Origin: Nostoc indistinguendum CM1-VF10 | Lineage (GTDB): Bacteria; Cyanobacteriota; Cyanobacteriia; Cyanobacteriales; Nostocaceae | Direction of reading: 5' to 3' | DNA: 60,342 nucleotides | Assembly: GCA_019359215.1 (NCBI GenBank) | Contig: JAHHHS010000040.1 | Coordinates: 1 to 60,342, forward strand | Part shown: piece by piece, positions 7,697 to 16,803 of the stretch | How positions within the stretch are numbered: position 1 is the first letter of the stretch | Layout: the number at the start of each line of letters is the position of its first letter | Translations under genes and position numbers: made by a program | The notes under the pieces: model-generated | What the model saw: only the letters and a program-made list of their open reading frames with translations | Told to the model about the DNA's origin: nothing | Database searches by the model: none

Positions 7697-9040
7697 ATGT
7701 CTTTTTCTACTCTCGGCTTGTCCAATGAAATTATCCGGGCGGTTACAGAACGCGGGTACACTGAACCCACGCCAATTCAGATACAGGCGATTCCTGCTGT
7801 ATTGTCGGGTAGCGATTTACTAGCTGGGGCACAAACTGGCACTGGAAAAACCGCTAGTTTTACCCTGCCGCTTCTGCATCGGTTGTCGTCTGATAAGAGC
7901 GTCAAAGGTACATATAAGGGCTACCCGCCGATCCGGGCGCTGATTCTTACCCCGACTCGTGAACTCGCCGCACAGGTAGAAGAAAGCGTGCGCGAGTATG
8001 GTAAGTACTTGCAGCTAAACTCGATGGTGATGTTCGGCGGAGTCGGTATTAGTCTGCAAAAACAGCGTTTAAAGAACCGAGTGGATATTTTGGTCGCTAC
8101 TCCAGGGCGACTGTTAGACCATGTTCAGCAGGGCACGCTGAACCTGTCGCATATTGAGGTTTTGGTGCTAGATGAAGCAGATCGGATGCTGGACATGGGC
8201 TTTATTCATGATATCCGCCGCATCCTCTCACTATTGCCCAAACAGCGACAAAATTTGCTATTCTTCGCTACTTTCTCGGACAAAATTAAGGCACTCGCCG
8301 CCGGGCTGCTTAATAACCCGACGATGATTGAGGTAGCACGCCGCAACGTTACCGCCGAGACGATCGCACAAAAAATTTACCACGTAGACCGTGACAAGAA
8401 ACGCCAATTACTTGCTCACCTGATTCGTCGAGATAATTGGTATCAAGTGCTAGTGTTTACCCGTACTAAGTACGGCGCTGATCGTTTGGTTAAGCAATTG
8501 GGCGAAGACCGGATTCAAGCATTGGCAATCCACGGGAATAAGAGCCAACCGGTGCGTACCAATGCTCTGGCAAAGTTCAAAAATGGCAGCTTACAGGTAT
8601 TGGTGGCGACAGACATTGCTGCTAGGGGTCTTGACATCAGCGAACTGCCCCATGTAGTCAACTTCGATCTACCCAATGTACCGGAGGATTATGTTCATCG
8701 CATTGGGCGTACTGGCCGCGCTGGCGCTTCAGGTGAAGCCGTGTCGCTGGTGTCTGTTGATGAATACCCTCTATTGACAGATATCGAAAAACTGATTCAG
8801 CAGCGCTTACCAAGGGAAGTAGTGGCTGGTTTTGCGCTCAATCCCGATACCAAGCCAGAAGCAATCCCAAATGGACGGCAACACAGAGCCAAGCCTGGAG
8901 GTGATAAGCGTCCGGCTGGTACTCCTAAACCGTTACCACAGAAATCGGCTAAACGTAAGGCAGCGCCACCTGCCACGAATGGCGATAAGCCTGGTGCGCG
9001 TTCGTCGGCATCGCGCCGTTCTGCTAAACGCGATCGCTAA
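7697..9040 (+). CDS. crhC: DEAD-box RNA helicase, RhlE group, FAT-box (CrhC-like)
   Basis: The 447-residue protein carries the full motif set: Q motif, AQTGTGKT (45-52), PTREL, DEAD (159-162), motif III and HRIGRTGRAG. Motif III reads FAT (190-192) where nearly all family members have SAT. The FAT form was described for the cold-induced helicase CrhC of Anabaena, hence the symbol. The core is otherwise closest to RhlE. The tail after residue 380 is basic and low in complexity (Lys/Arg/Pro/Ala), a likely RNA-binding extension. The ATG follows GGAG by 4-5 bases. It is divergent from an IF3 paralogue, which suggests a shared role in translation at low temperature. Confidence 0.88.
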   Translation: MSFSTLGLSNEIIRAVTERGYTEPTPIQIQAIPAVLSGSDLLAGAQTGTGKTASFTLPLLHRLSSDKSVKGTYKGYPPIRALILTPTRELAAQVEESVREYGKYLQLNSMVMFGGVGISLQKQRLKNRVDILVATPGRLLDHVQQGTLNLSHIEVLVLDEADRMLDMGFIHDIRRILSLLPKQRQNLLFFATFSDKIKALAAGLLNNPTMIEVARRNVTAETIAQKIYHVDRDKKRQLLAHLIRRDNWYQVLVFTRTKYGADRLVKQLGEDRIQALAIHGNKSQPVRTNALAKFKNGSLQVLVATDIAARGLDISELPHVVNFDLPNVPEDYVHRIGRTGRAGASGEAVSLVSVDEYPLLTDIEKLIQQRLPREVVAGFALNPDTKPEAIPNGRQHRAKPGGDKRPAGTPKPLPQKSAKRKAAPPATNGDKPGARSSASRRSAKRDR

Positions 9041-9671
9041 TCTTCGTTCTTAAGGCTTACTCTTTCAGCAACGCCCCTAAGCGGTTAAATTCACTTTCAA
9101 CCTGCTCTTGAACTTGACTTTATAGCCACGACTTACGCACAGACTATGATCTTACGTCATTACGAGCGTTCGCGGAGCGTCTCGTAGAGAAGCGAAGTAA
9201 TGGCCAAGGGTTGGTTTTTCGTCACGAGTGCGTAAGTCCTAATAGCGACACTACTGTTAGGATTTACGCACTTAGAGGATGTTTGAAAAGTCCTATTGTC
9301 GGTATCAAAAGTTTTAGATACCCCTAAATCCCCCTTAAAAAGGGCAGGGCTGTTTCATTCCCTCAAAAGCTCAAAAAAGACTTGTGTTCTGAACGAAAGC
9401 CCTCATGTTCTGAACGAAAGCCCTCGTGTGTACACCGTAGCCTTTTTAAGGGGAGCCAGCGCAGTCTTCTCCCAAAGGGACAGGCTAGCGCCTTCTCTAC
9501 GAGAGGCTTTCGCCAACGCGGAGCGTCTTGTAGAGAAGGGGTCTCCCCAAGTGGAGCGACTGGCGTGGGTTAGGGGGGATGTAAAAGTGCCTAAAGTCAC
9601 AGCAAAACACTTTTCAAACAACCTCTTAGCTTAGATATTGAAACTAAGAATGAAAAATAGCACAACGCCCC
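9041..9671. repeat. Repeat-rich intergenic region
   Basis: No gene is supported. Palindromic repeats of the TCTCGTAGAGAAG class lie at 9160-9200 and 9490-9540 (CTCTACGAGAGGC paired with GCGTCTTGTAGAGAAG). A GACTTGTG...TGTACACCGTAGC repeat at 9379-9441 is split by two tandem copies of a 21-base unit (9387-9407, 9408-9428). GGATTTACGCACTTAG-type and CCCCTAAATCCCCCTTAAAA-type spacer repeats are also present. Confidence 0.7.
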
Positions 9672-10277
9672 ATGCTCAATTACAAAATTCCCAGAAAATG
9701 GTTAATTTTGGTTGCACTGGCTTTGATATCTGCCTTGTTGCTAGCGATCGCATCTACAGCCTCAAGTATTTACTTATATGGCAGCAGTACTAATAATATC
9801 AAGGCAGATGCAGCAATTGTTTTAGGAGCGGCAGTTTGGGGACAAGAACCATCTCCTGTTTTCAGAGAGCGAATCAACCACGCTATTAGTTTATATAAAA
9901 ATGGATCTGTTAAGAAGATTATTTTTACTGGCGGAGTTGGCGAAAGTAATGAACCAGCCGAAGCTATAGTTGGAAAAAATTATGCGATCGCGCAACAGGT
10001 AAAAGCTGCTGACATTTTCACTGAAACTGAATCTCGCACAACTCACCAGAACCTCAAAAATGCCTTAAAAGTCGCCAATGCTCACCAATTAATCAAGTTT
10101 CTTATTGTTAGCGATCCATTGCATATGAAAAGAGCCGTATTAATGGCACGAGGCTTAGGAATGGATGCACATTCGTCTCCCACACCTACTACCCGCTATC
10201 GCAGTTTTCAGAGTCAGATAGAGTTTTTAAGCCGAGAAACTTATTTTTACTTTGTCTATTTAGTGTTTACAATCTAG
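9672..10277 (+). CDS. YdcF/SanA-like DUF218 membrane-anchored protein
   Basis: The 201-residue product has one N-terminal membrane segment (about residues 10-33) and a DUF218 fold. Motifs visible are AAIVLGAAVWG, FTGGVG near residue 91, ESRTTHQNL and VSDPLHMKRA. Family members are membrane-attached and are linked to envelope integrity (SanA, vancomycin exclusion) or to SAM-binding YdcF. The biochemical reaction is not established. It is convergent with dnaG. Confidence 0.85.
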   Translation: MLNYKIPRKWLILVALALISALLLAIASTASSIYLYGSSTNNIKADAAIVLGAAVWGQEPSPVFRERINHAISLYKNGSVKKIIFTGGVGESNEPAEAIVGKNYAIAQQVKAADIFTETESRTTHQNLKNALKVANAHQLIKFLIVSDPLHMKRAVLMARGLGMDAHSSPTPTTRYRSFQSQIEFLSRETYFYFVYLVFTI

Positions 10278-10292
10278 CTGTAGGTTCCGAAA

Positions 10293-12281
10293 CTACAATA
10301 ACTCTGTGATGGAAAATAACCGTTGTCGGTCTATTTGTTGCAGCTTGATTTTTTCCGCGTAGAAAGCCTGATAATAAGATTGATATCGCTCTGGTTCAGT
10401 TTCTGGATCAGTTTGTTGCCACAGTTCCAAAAAGTGACGATAGCGTTTTTCAAGCATCACCAAATCCATGCAAGCGATCGCAGCTTGAACTACTTGCGGA
10501 GTCCGAAGTATTTCTTTCTGGTTTTTTTCATCCACATGAAACAAATGAGAAATTAACCCCATCTCATTGCTAAATTCTAAAAAATGGTCTTGTAAGCGGG
10601 AAATTAAATCTGGTTGAGACGCAAAATTTCTGGTTTCTACATTAGCAGATGAGATTTCTAAAATCTGTTGCCATAAAAATCGGTGGTGAGAAAGGCTAAA
10701 TTGCAAATCTCGCTCCTCTAGTTCGGCAATAATCGCTTGACGCTGTTCGGGACAATGTAAGTAAATTCGCAGTAATAACGCCTCTGCATGTTCTAAAAGG
10801 CTCCGTTCTGTGGGGAGTGGGGAGTGGGAAGTCAGGAGTGAGGATTTGTTATTTCCCCATGCTTTTCTGGCTGACACAGGTTTAGTGTATGCAGCCGTAG
10901 CCGGAGCGATTTGAGTCAGCAGATTTTCAATTCGTAGAGGTATAAGTCTGGTATCTCCCAAGCTGAGTATTTCTGCACAGTAAGAAACGTAATAGTTGCG
11001 TGTATCGCTGTTAGCTATATTTTTAAGTAATTTGACTAATTGCTGAGTTACTTGCTGAAAATCAGTAGCCTGTTTTAAGTCGCGGTCTTGAATAATTTGC
11101 TGAATCTGCCAGTCTAACCAAAGTGGGGCATTTTTTAGCAGTTCTGCATAATCTTCTGGGGTGTGGCTATGCAAGTATTCATCAGCATCTTTACCATCGG
11201 GTAAATTGAGAATCTTTAGCTGAACTTCGCCTTTGTATGCTAGTTCGGCAATTTCACCTATCGCCCGTTCGGCGGCATTGGTTCCGGCTTTATCAGCATC
11301 AAAGTTGAGTACTAATTGTTTCGATTCGGTGTAGCGTAATATTAAGCGGACTTGTTCTAAGCTTAAGGCTGTACCAAGGGAGGCAACTGTGTTATTAATA
11401 CCAGCCGCGTGGAGAGCGATCGCATCAAAATATCCCTCTACTACCACCGCCTGATCGAGTTGGGAAATCCCACCTTTGGCTTGATCGAGGGCAAATAATG
11501 TTTTACCTTTACTAAAAAGTTCGGTTTCTGGTGAATTGAGATATTTAGGCTCTACCCCTTCCGGGGAAGCCGCCCTCTGGGCGTCTACATCCGTGAGAGT
11601 TCTGCCACCAAAGGCAATGACACGCCCTTGGAAATCGCGGATGGGAATCATCAAGCGATTGCGGAATGCATCATAATAACCACCCCCTTCCCGCCGTGGC
11701 TTAATCAATCCGGCTTTTTCTAGTATCTGCGCTGGATAGTGTTTATCTTCCACTAGATAGCGATAAAGAGTTTCCCAACCTGCGGGAGCATAACCTAAGC
11801 CAAATTGCTGTATAGTTTCTTCTTTGAGTTGGCGGTTAGATTGTAAATATTCAAGTGCCTTTTGCCCTTGTGATTGTCTCAAGGCGTGTTGATAAAACTG
11901 GGCGGACGTTGCCAGAACTTCATACAACTGCTCACGCAAAGATAGCTGACGCTGTAATTCTTGGCGTTGTTCAGGTTCTAAGGTTTGTACAGGTACTTGG
12001 TAACGCCGTGCTAAATCTAGCACCACATCAGCAAAAGAGCGCTTCCCCAACTCCATGACAAACTTAATGGCATTTCCTCCGGCTTGACAGCCGAAGCAAT
12101 AGTACATTTGCTTAGTCTGGCTGACGGTGAAACTGGGAGATTTCTCATCGTGGAAGGGGCACAAACCGACAAAATCCTTTCCGCGTTTGCGTAAAACTAC
12201 GTATTCGGATACAACATCTACAATATCAGCTCGTAGTTTAACTTCTTCAATTGTGTCTGGGTGCAAGCGGGGAATTTGCAT
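10293..12281 (-). CDS. dnaG: DNA primase DnaG
   Basis: DnaG makes the RNA primers for replication. The 662-residue protein has the CHC2 zinc ribbon (C41, H44, C62, C65), the catalytic core with AFGGRTL, and a TOPRIM domain (VVVEGYFDAIALH, later LNFDADKAGTNAA). A C-terminal helicase-binding region follows. Two stretches look like repeat insertions kept in frame: VDAQRAASPEGV between GRTLTD and EPKYLNSPE (DNA 11552-11588), and a Ser/Pro-rich linker before the C-terminal domain (DNA 10810-10844). Both avoid catalytic elements. Confidence 0.95.
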   Translation of the reverse strand: MQIPRLHPDTIEEVKLRADIVDVVSEYVVLRKRGKDFVGLCPFHDEKSPSFTVSQTKQMYYCFGCQAGGNAIKFVMELGKRSFADVVLDLARRYQVPVQTLEPEQRQELQRQLSLREQLYEVLATSAQFYQHALRQSQGQKALEYLQSNRQLKEETIQQFGLGYAPAGWETLYRYLVEDKHYPAQILEKAGLIKPRREGGGYYDAFRNRLMIPIRDFQGRVIAFGGRTLTDVDAQRAASPEGVEPKYLNSPETELFSKGKTLFALDQAKGGISQLDQAVVVEGYFDAIALHAAGINNTVASLGTALSLEQVRLILRYTESKQLVLNFDADKAGTNAAERAIGEIAELAYKGEVQLKILNLPDGKDADEYLHSHTPEDYAELLKNAPLWLDWQIQQIIQDRDLKQATDFQQVTQQLVKLLKNIANSDTRNYYVSYCAEILSLGDTRLIPLRIENLLTQIAPATAAYTKPVSARKAWGNNKSSLLTSHSPLPTERSLLEHAEALLLRIYLHCPEQRQAIIAELEERDLQFSLSHHRFLWQQILEISSANVETRNFASQPDLISRLQDHFLEFSNEMGLISHLFHVDEKNQKEILRTPQVVQAAIACMDLVMLEKRYRHFLELWQQTDPETEPERYQSYYQAFYAEKIKLQQIDRQRLFSITELL
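10810..10844. repeat. Five heptamer units inside dnaG
   Basis: GTGGGGA occurs twice, followed by GTGGGAA, GTCAGGA and GTGAGGA: 35 contiguous bases. On the coding strand they specify the linker SSLLTSHSPLPT between the TOPRIM/core region and the C-terminal domain of DnaG. Confidence 0.75.
11552..11588. repeat. Palindromic dispersed repeat inserted in frame in dnaG
   Basis: This segment contains CCCCTTCCGGGGAAG and CGCCCTCTGGGCG. It encodes extra residues (VDAQRAASPEGV) at a point where primases normally run straight from GGRT(L) to PKYLNSPE. Confidence 0.55.
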
Positions 12282-12422
12282 TCTAGTCTATTTATCAATT
12301 CATGGGTTAGTAGTTAACACTGCGGTGCGTTTCCCAACTGATAGCTATTATATTCTTGTTGCTAGACCAAGAATGATTTATAGAATTGCTTACACTTAAT
12401 TTTATCAGAGGAAATACTTAAA

Positions 12423-13775
12423 ATGGGGCGTATTTTTATTTCAGCAGCTCACGGAGGCAAAGAAGCCAGAGGAATCGATCCAGGTGCGATCGCAGGTGGT
12501 ACAACTGAAGCTAAAGAAATGATTCTGCTGCGCGATTTGATTGTCACGGAATTGAGAGCGCGGAATGTGGAAATTTTGGCAGTCCCCGATGACTTAAGTG
12601 CCGCCCAAACTATCACCTGGATCAATTCTCGCGGCCGCCGGGGTGATGTTGCCCTAGAAATTGAATCTGATGCAGCTAGCAGCCCTTCTGTGCGTGGGGC
12701 TGGCGTCTTCTACATTGCTAATAATAGCGATCGCAGAAGCAATGCTGAACAGTTACTAGTGGCGTTATTGCGCCGTGTACCCCAATTGCCGAATCGGGGA
12801 GTTAAGCCAGATACAAATAGTGGTTTAGGTAGTTTAGCATTCTGTCGCCAGACAACGCTTCCAGCTTTGGTGATGCAAGTGGGGTTTCTCAGCAATCCAG
12901 AAGATCGGGCTTTGCTGCAAAGTCGTCGCCGCGATTTTGCTTTGGGGATTGTCGATGGATTAGTAACTTGGAGTCGTGTAATTGACCCCACTCCTGGCAC
13001 TCCGACCGAAGCAAATTATCCACCAATTAATATTAATATTAATGGTCAAACTTACTCAGAGCAAGGAGTTTTAGTTAATGGAAATGCTTACATTCCCATT
13101 GATTTAGTAGATCGTCTACGGATTGACCTTACAAAAGCGGCTAATGTTAATCGAATTACCTATCGCAAAATAGTTTATGTTAAAGCGATTGAACTGCGAG
13201 ATTTTAATGTTGCGGTCAGTTGGGATGCTGCAACTCGGACTGCCAGTTTGCGCTCAAATTTGATGGTTTGCTCTGGTCAATTTGACCGGGTGATGTCAAA
13301 CGGTAATACTTCAGAAGTACAGTTACAATTATTCCTGAGAAACAATAATCAAAATGCTTTGGTAAGGTTTCCTGACATCCCAAAACTTTATCGGGAAGAG
13401 GCAGGGGTAGAGGGAGTTAACTATGATATTGCCTTTTGCCAAATGTGTGTAGAAACTGGATTTTTACAGTTTGGTGGTGATATTAGACCTGAGCAAAATA
13501 ACTTTGCAGGCTTAGGTGCGATCGGTGGTGGTTCAGAGGCTGCGTCTTTTCCCAGTGCCAGAATTGGGGTGAGAGCGCACATCCAACATTTGAAAGCTTA
13601 CGCTAGTTTAGAACCTTTGGTACAGGAAGTAGTAGATCCACGGTTTCGGTTTGTTACACGCGGAATTGCGCCATTAATTGATCAGTTATCAGGGCGGTGG
13701 TCAGCAGATTTAGATTATGGTGCAAGGATTTCAGCAATGGTTAAACGATTATACGAATCAGCAGGACTTCTTTGA
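12423..13775 (+). CDS. Two-domain peptidoglycan hydrolase: amidase_3 plus glucosaminidase-like
   Basis: Residues 1-185 form an amidase_3 (N-acetylmuramoyl-L-alanine amidase) domain: AHGG with H10, and E32 in EAKEM. The middle (about 200-280) resembles a copper-amine-oxidase N-terminal beta domain. Residues 300-450 resemble a glucosaminidase domain (FCQMCVETGFLQFGGDI, NNFAGLGAIGGG). Two usual amidase residues differ. The second metal-binding His is replaced by Glu (E81 in LEIESDA), and the catalytic Glu before GFLSN is Gln (Q152). The amidase half may bind rather than cut, or use another residue. No signal peptide is visible at the chosen ATG. Confidence 0.8.
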   Translation: MGRIFISAAHGGKEARGIDPGAIAGGTTEAKEMILLRDLIVTELRARNVEILAVPDDLSAAQTITWINSRGRRGDVALEIESDAASSPSVRGAGVFYIANNSDRRSNAEQLLVALLRRVPQLPNRGVKPDTNSGLGSLAFCRQTTLPALVMQVGFLSNPEDRALLQSRRRDFALGIVDGLVTWSRVIDPTPGTPTEANYPPINININGQTYSEQGVLVNGNAYIPIDLVDRLRIDLTKAANVNRITYRKIVYVKAIELRDFNVAVSWDAATRTASLRSNLMVCSGQFDRVMSNGNTSEVQLQLFLRNNNQNALVRFPDIPKLYREEAGVEGVNYDIAFCQMCVETGFLQFGGDIRPEQNNFAGLGAIGGGSEAASFPSARIGVRAHIQHLKAYASLEPLVQEVVDPRFRFVTRGIAPLIDQLSGRWSADLDYGARISAMVKRLYESAGLL

Positions 13776-14122
13776 GCGTTGATTAAATAAACTTAGATTG
13801 CTGCCCTTGGCGTACTTGGCGGTAACGTGCGGCAAGCCGCTTCGGATCTACGTTTAATAAATATTAAATGCATCCTCATAGCAAAATGGTATGAGGTAAC
13901 GTCAAGTTGTTATAGCAATCCTATCTGGGTTATAAAAATTGTTTTGTTTAACGAACCGCCTTCTCTGCGAGAGGCTTCCGCCAACACGCAGCGTTTCGCA
14001 GAGAAGAACGCATAGACACGGAGTGGCTTCCCGCAGGGTAGGGCGCAAAGTGTAGAAAGAGAAGATTTTACAAATGATTTAGGATTGCTATATAAACTTG
14101 ATAGCAATTAAGAAGATAGACT
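13776..14122. repeat. Intergenic region with palindromic repeats
   Basis: A copy of the CTCTGCGAGAGGC...GCGTTTCGCAGAGAAG palindromic repeat lies at 13961-14006. Related pieces are GCGGCAAGCCGCTTC near 13831 and GGCTTCCCGCAGGGTAGG near 14024. No gene is supported. Confidence 0.65.
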
Positions 14123-14731
14123 GTGATCGTCCCATCAAGCAGTACGTTATTAACAAGTCATAACAGTAGTTTGGGGTTTACCAGCCTCGCAGAAATATCA
14201 AGTGGAAACTTGCTTGCACAAGTGGATCTTCATCGGGCTGTAACAAGTTTAAAGCTAAAGCAAGACAAAAAAGACTCGATGGGTCAGTTTTTGACTCCCG
14301 CTTCAGTAGCACAATTGATGTCTGGGATGTTTAATAGGCTGGATTTGCCTGAAATATCCGGCTCTTGCGTTGGTTTTATGGTATGGCATTAAAATAGCCA
14401 TTTTATAGAAAGGTTCAAAAATTTAAAATCCAGTCATAGCAAGGAATATAGGCTCTGATTAGGTTTTATTTATTATTCGACTCCATAAAAAGAACTGAAG
14501 AGCCAAATATCCTTGCTTGATGCTGGAGCAGGAATCGGTTCATTACTAACTGCTTTTGTAGCGAAAGTATGCCAGCATCGACAATACACGTCAAGTTTGC
14601 GCGTTGTAGCTTATGAAATTGACCCTTTTCTAATTGGATATTTGCATCAAACCCTAGAGCTATGTAAGAAGGAATGTCAACGTGTGGGATCTATTGCAGG
14701 CTTACCAAATAGAAAAAAACAAACTTCCTGA
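14123..14731 (+). pseudogene. N-6 DNA methyltransferase relic interrupted by a MITE
   Basis: The first part (to 14359) encodes KLKQDKKDSMGQFLTPASVA, the entry motif of Eco57I/HsdM-like adenine methyltransferases. The second part, after the insert, encodes LLDAGAGIGSLLTAF (SAM motif I) and AYEIDPFLIGYL (motif II). Removing 14360-14512 (insert plus one 8-bp duplication) joins EIS to LLDAGAG in one frame. The catalytic NPPY motif and all downstream sequence are missing: the frame ends at about 150 residues. The gene was therefore already or later truncated at its 3' end, and no complete partner gene remains. Confidence 0.8.
14360..14504. mobile_element. 145-bp MITE with ISL3-like terminal inverted repeats
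   Basis: The element starts GGCTCTTGCGTTGGTTTTATGG and ends with the imperfect inverse (GGCTCTTCAGTTCTTTTTATGG on the other strand), matching at 18 of 22 positions. It is flanked by exact 8-bp direct repeats AAATATCC (14352-14359 and 14505-14512). GGCTCTT ends with 8-bp target duplications are typical of the ISL3 family. The element is too short to code for a transposase. It sits inside a methyltransferase reading frame and introduces a stop codon. Confidence 0.85.
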
Positions 14732-14887
14732 GTAAACAGCAGAATTCAGGTGTACTTAGTACAGCTTTGCGTAAGAATGAACTACTCCAAAGCTACAGAG
14801 GATACACAAAGGTTTAATACAGGGCAATTTTTTTTGTAACGAACTTATGCAAAGCTGTAAGAGAAAATGCCTTGTTAAACACGATCT

Positions 14888-16522
14888 ATGAACATTCGTA
14901 AAGTCTCTACTACTCCCTTCAGCGACCAAAAGCCCGGTACTTCTGGTCTGCGGAAAGCGGTTAAGGCTTTTCAACAGCCCCACTACCTGGAAAATTTCAT
15001 CCAATCCACCTTCGATTCTGTAGGGGAATTACAGGGGCAAACCCTAGTTCTGGGTGGTGATGGTCGTTATTACAATCGCCAAGCTATTCAAATCATTTTA
15101 AAAATGGCTGCGGCCAATGGCATTGGGCAGATTAAAGTTGGTCAGGGGGGGATTTTGTCTACTCCTGCAACTTCCGCTATTATTCGCAAGTACCAGGCCA
15201 TTGGCGGCATCATCTTGTCTGCTAGTCATAATCCGGGCGGGCCAAATGGTGACTTTGGTGTGAAATATAACATTGGCAACGGTGGCCCAGCGCCGGAAAA
15301 GGTGACAGAGGCTATCTACGATCGCAGTAAAGTGATTGATAGCTACCAAATTCTGGAAGCACCAGATGTAGATTTAGAAACCTTGGGTGAATCACATTTG
15401 GGAGAGACGGTAGTTGAGGTGATTGACTCTGTGCAAGATTATCAAGAGTTAATGGAGTCCCTGTTTGATTTTGATCGCATTCACCAACTGTTGACTTCTG
15501 GAAATTTTCGGATCAGCATCGATGCCTTACATGCGGTAGCTGGCCCTTATGCTCATGCCATTTTTGAGAAACGTTTGGGCGCACCAGTGGGAACTGTGCG
15601 TAATGGTACACCCCTAGAAGACTTTGGAGGCGGACACCCTGATCCAAATCTGGTTTATGCCCATGAGTTGGTGGATATTTTGTACGGAGACAATGCGCCA
15701 GACTTTGGGGCAGCTTTCGATGGAGATGGCGATCGCAATATGATCTTAGGGCGTAAGTTCTTTGTCACTCCTAGCGATAGCCTTGCAGTCTTAGCTGCAA
15801 ACGCCAAGCTAGTCCCTGGTTATAGTTCTGGTTTAGCTGGTGTAGCGCGATCGATGCCTACTAGTCAAGCTGTGGATCGAGTTGCCGCTCAGATTGGAAT
15901 TGAATCCTATGAAACGCCCACTGGTTGGAAGTTTTTCGGCAATCTCTTAGACGCGGGTAAAGCTACTCTCTGCGGTGAAGAAAGTTTTGGTACTAGCTCT
16001 AACCATATCCGCGAAAAAGATGGGCTTTGGGCTGTTCTGTTCTGGCTGAATATCCTAGCAGTCCGACAACAGTCTGTTGAGCAGATTGTCCGGGAACACT
16101 GGCAGACTTATGGACGCAATTATTACTCCCGCCATGACTATGAAGGGATAGAAATAGAGCCAGCAAACACCTTAATAGCAAAACTGCATTCTTTATTACC
16201 AACTCTCAAAGGTAAGCAATTCGGTAACTATCAAGTTGAATACAGTGATGACTTTAGTTATACCGACCCTGTTGATGGTAGCGTTAGCCAAAAACAGGGT
16301 ATTCGCATTGGCTTTACCGATGGCTCCCGCATTGTGGTGCGACTTTCTGGTACGGGGACTCAAGGTGCAACCCTAAGAGTTTACATAGAAAGCTATGAGG
16401 CAGATCCAGCTAAACATGACCTTGATCCACAGCAAGCACTTGCTTCTTTAATTAGTCTTGTTGAGGAAATAGCCCAGATCCGCGAACTGACAGGTCGGGA
16501 AAAACCAACTGTAATCACTTAG
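14888..16522 (+). CDS. pgm: Phosphoglucomutase (alpha-D-glucose)
   Basis: The 544-residue protein interconverts glucose-1-phosphate and glucose-6-phosphate, linking glycogen and sugar-phosphate metabolism. It has the phosphoserine loop SASHNPGG (catalytic Ser), the metal loop DGDGDRN, the sugar-binding GEESFG and the phosphate-binding RLSGTGTQGATLR. Length and motif order fit the Pgm/PGM1-type enzymes rather than phosphomannomutases. The ATG at 14888 gives the usual N-terminus with KPGTSGLR. It is monocistronic by context. Confidence 0.94.
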   Translation: MNIRKVSTTPFSDQKPGTSGLRKAVKAFQQPHYLENFIQSTFDSVGELQGQTLVLGGDGRYYNRQAIQIILKMAAANGIGQIKVGQGGILSTPATSAIIRKYQAIGGIILSASHNPGGPNGDFGVKYNIGNGGPAPEKVTEAIYDRSKVIDSYQILEAPDVDLETLGESHLGETVVEVIDSVQDYQELMESLFDFDRIHQLLTSGNFRISIDALHAVAGPYAHAIFEKRLGAPVGTVRNGTPLEDFGGGHPDPNLVYAHELVDILYGDNAPDFGAAFDGDGDRNMILGRKFFVTPSDSLAVLAANAKLVPGYSSGLAGVARSMPTSQAVDRVAAQIGIESYETPTGWKFFGNLLDAGKATLCGEESFGTSSNHIREKDGLWAVLFWLNILAVRQQSVEQIVREHWQTYGRNYYSRHDYEGIEIEPANTLIAKLHSLLPTLKGKQFGNYQVEYSDDFSYTDPVDGSVSQKQGIRIGFTDGSRIVVRLSGTGTQGATLRVYIESYEADPAKHDLDPQQALASLISLVEEIAQIRELTGREKPTVIT

Positions 16523-16803
16523 TAACAAGTTAGGAGTTAGGAGTTAGGAGTTAGGAGTTATTATTTTCTTTAATTTCTATCTTCTGCCTCCTACTAACTA
16601 GCAACTTCTTCCTCGCGCCTCCTTATACCATTTCTTTGTGAGGCTGCGCCAAACCTTTTTAACTTCTTTCTTCTCTGCGAGACGCTGCGCGAACGTGTCA
16701 TTTGCGTCCTTCTCTAACGAGACGCTGCGCGAATGCGGTTCGTTTTTATTTCTTGCTTCTTGCACTTAAATATGATTTAGCGCATCTTCATACAGAATTG
16801 GTA
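16523..16803. repeat. Heptamer run and palindromic repeats downstream of pgm
   Basis: GTTAGGA is repeated 4.6 times at 16529-16560. Two copies of a GCGAGACGCTGCGCGAA-type repeat follow at about 16672-16696 and 16713-16738. No gene is visible between the convergent pgm and the TPR gene. Confidence 0.75.

Noticed and set aside
9296..9634. Open frame of 112 codons downstream of the helicase
   Set aside because: It is built from dispersed repeats (duplicated 21-mer, palindromic GAGAGGC/GTAGAGAAG, spacer motifs). The peptide repeats VLNESP and has no protein-like features.
14123..14392. Complete small protein of 89 codons
   Set aside because: Its last residues and stop come from the MITE; it is the first part of a broken methyltransferase gene.
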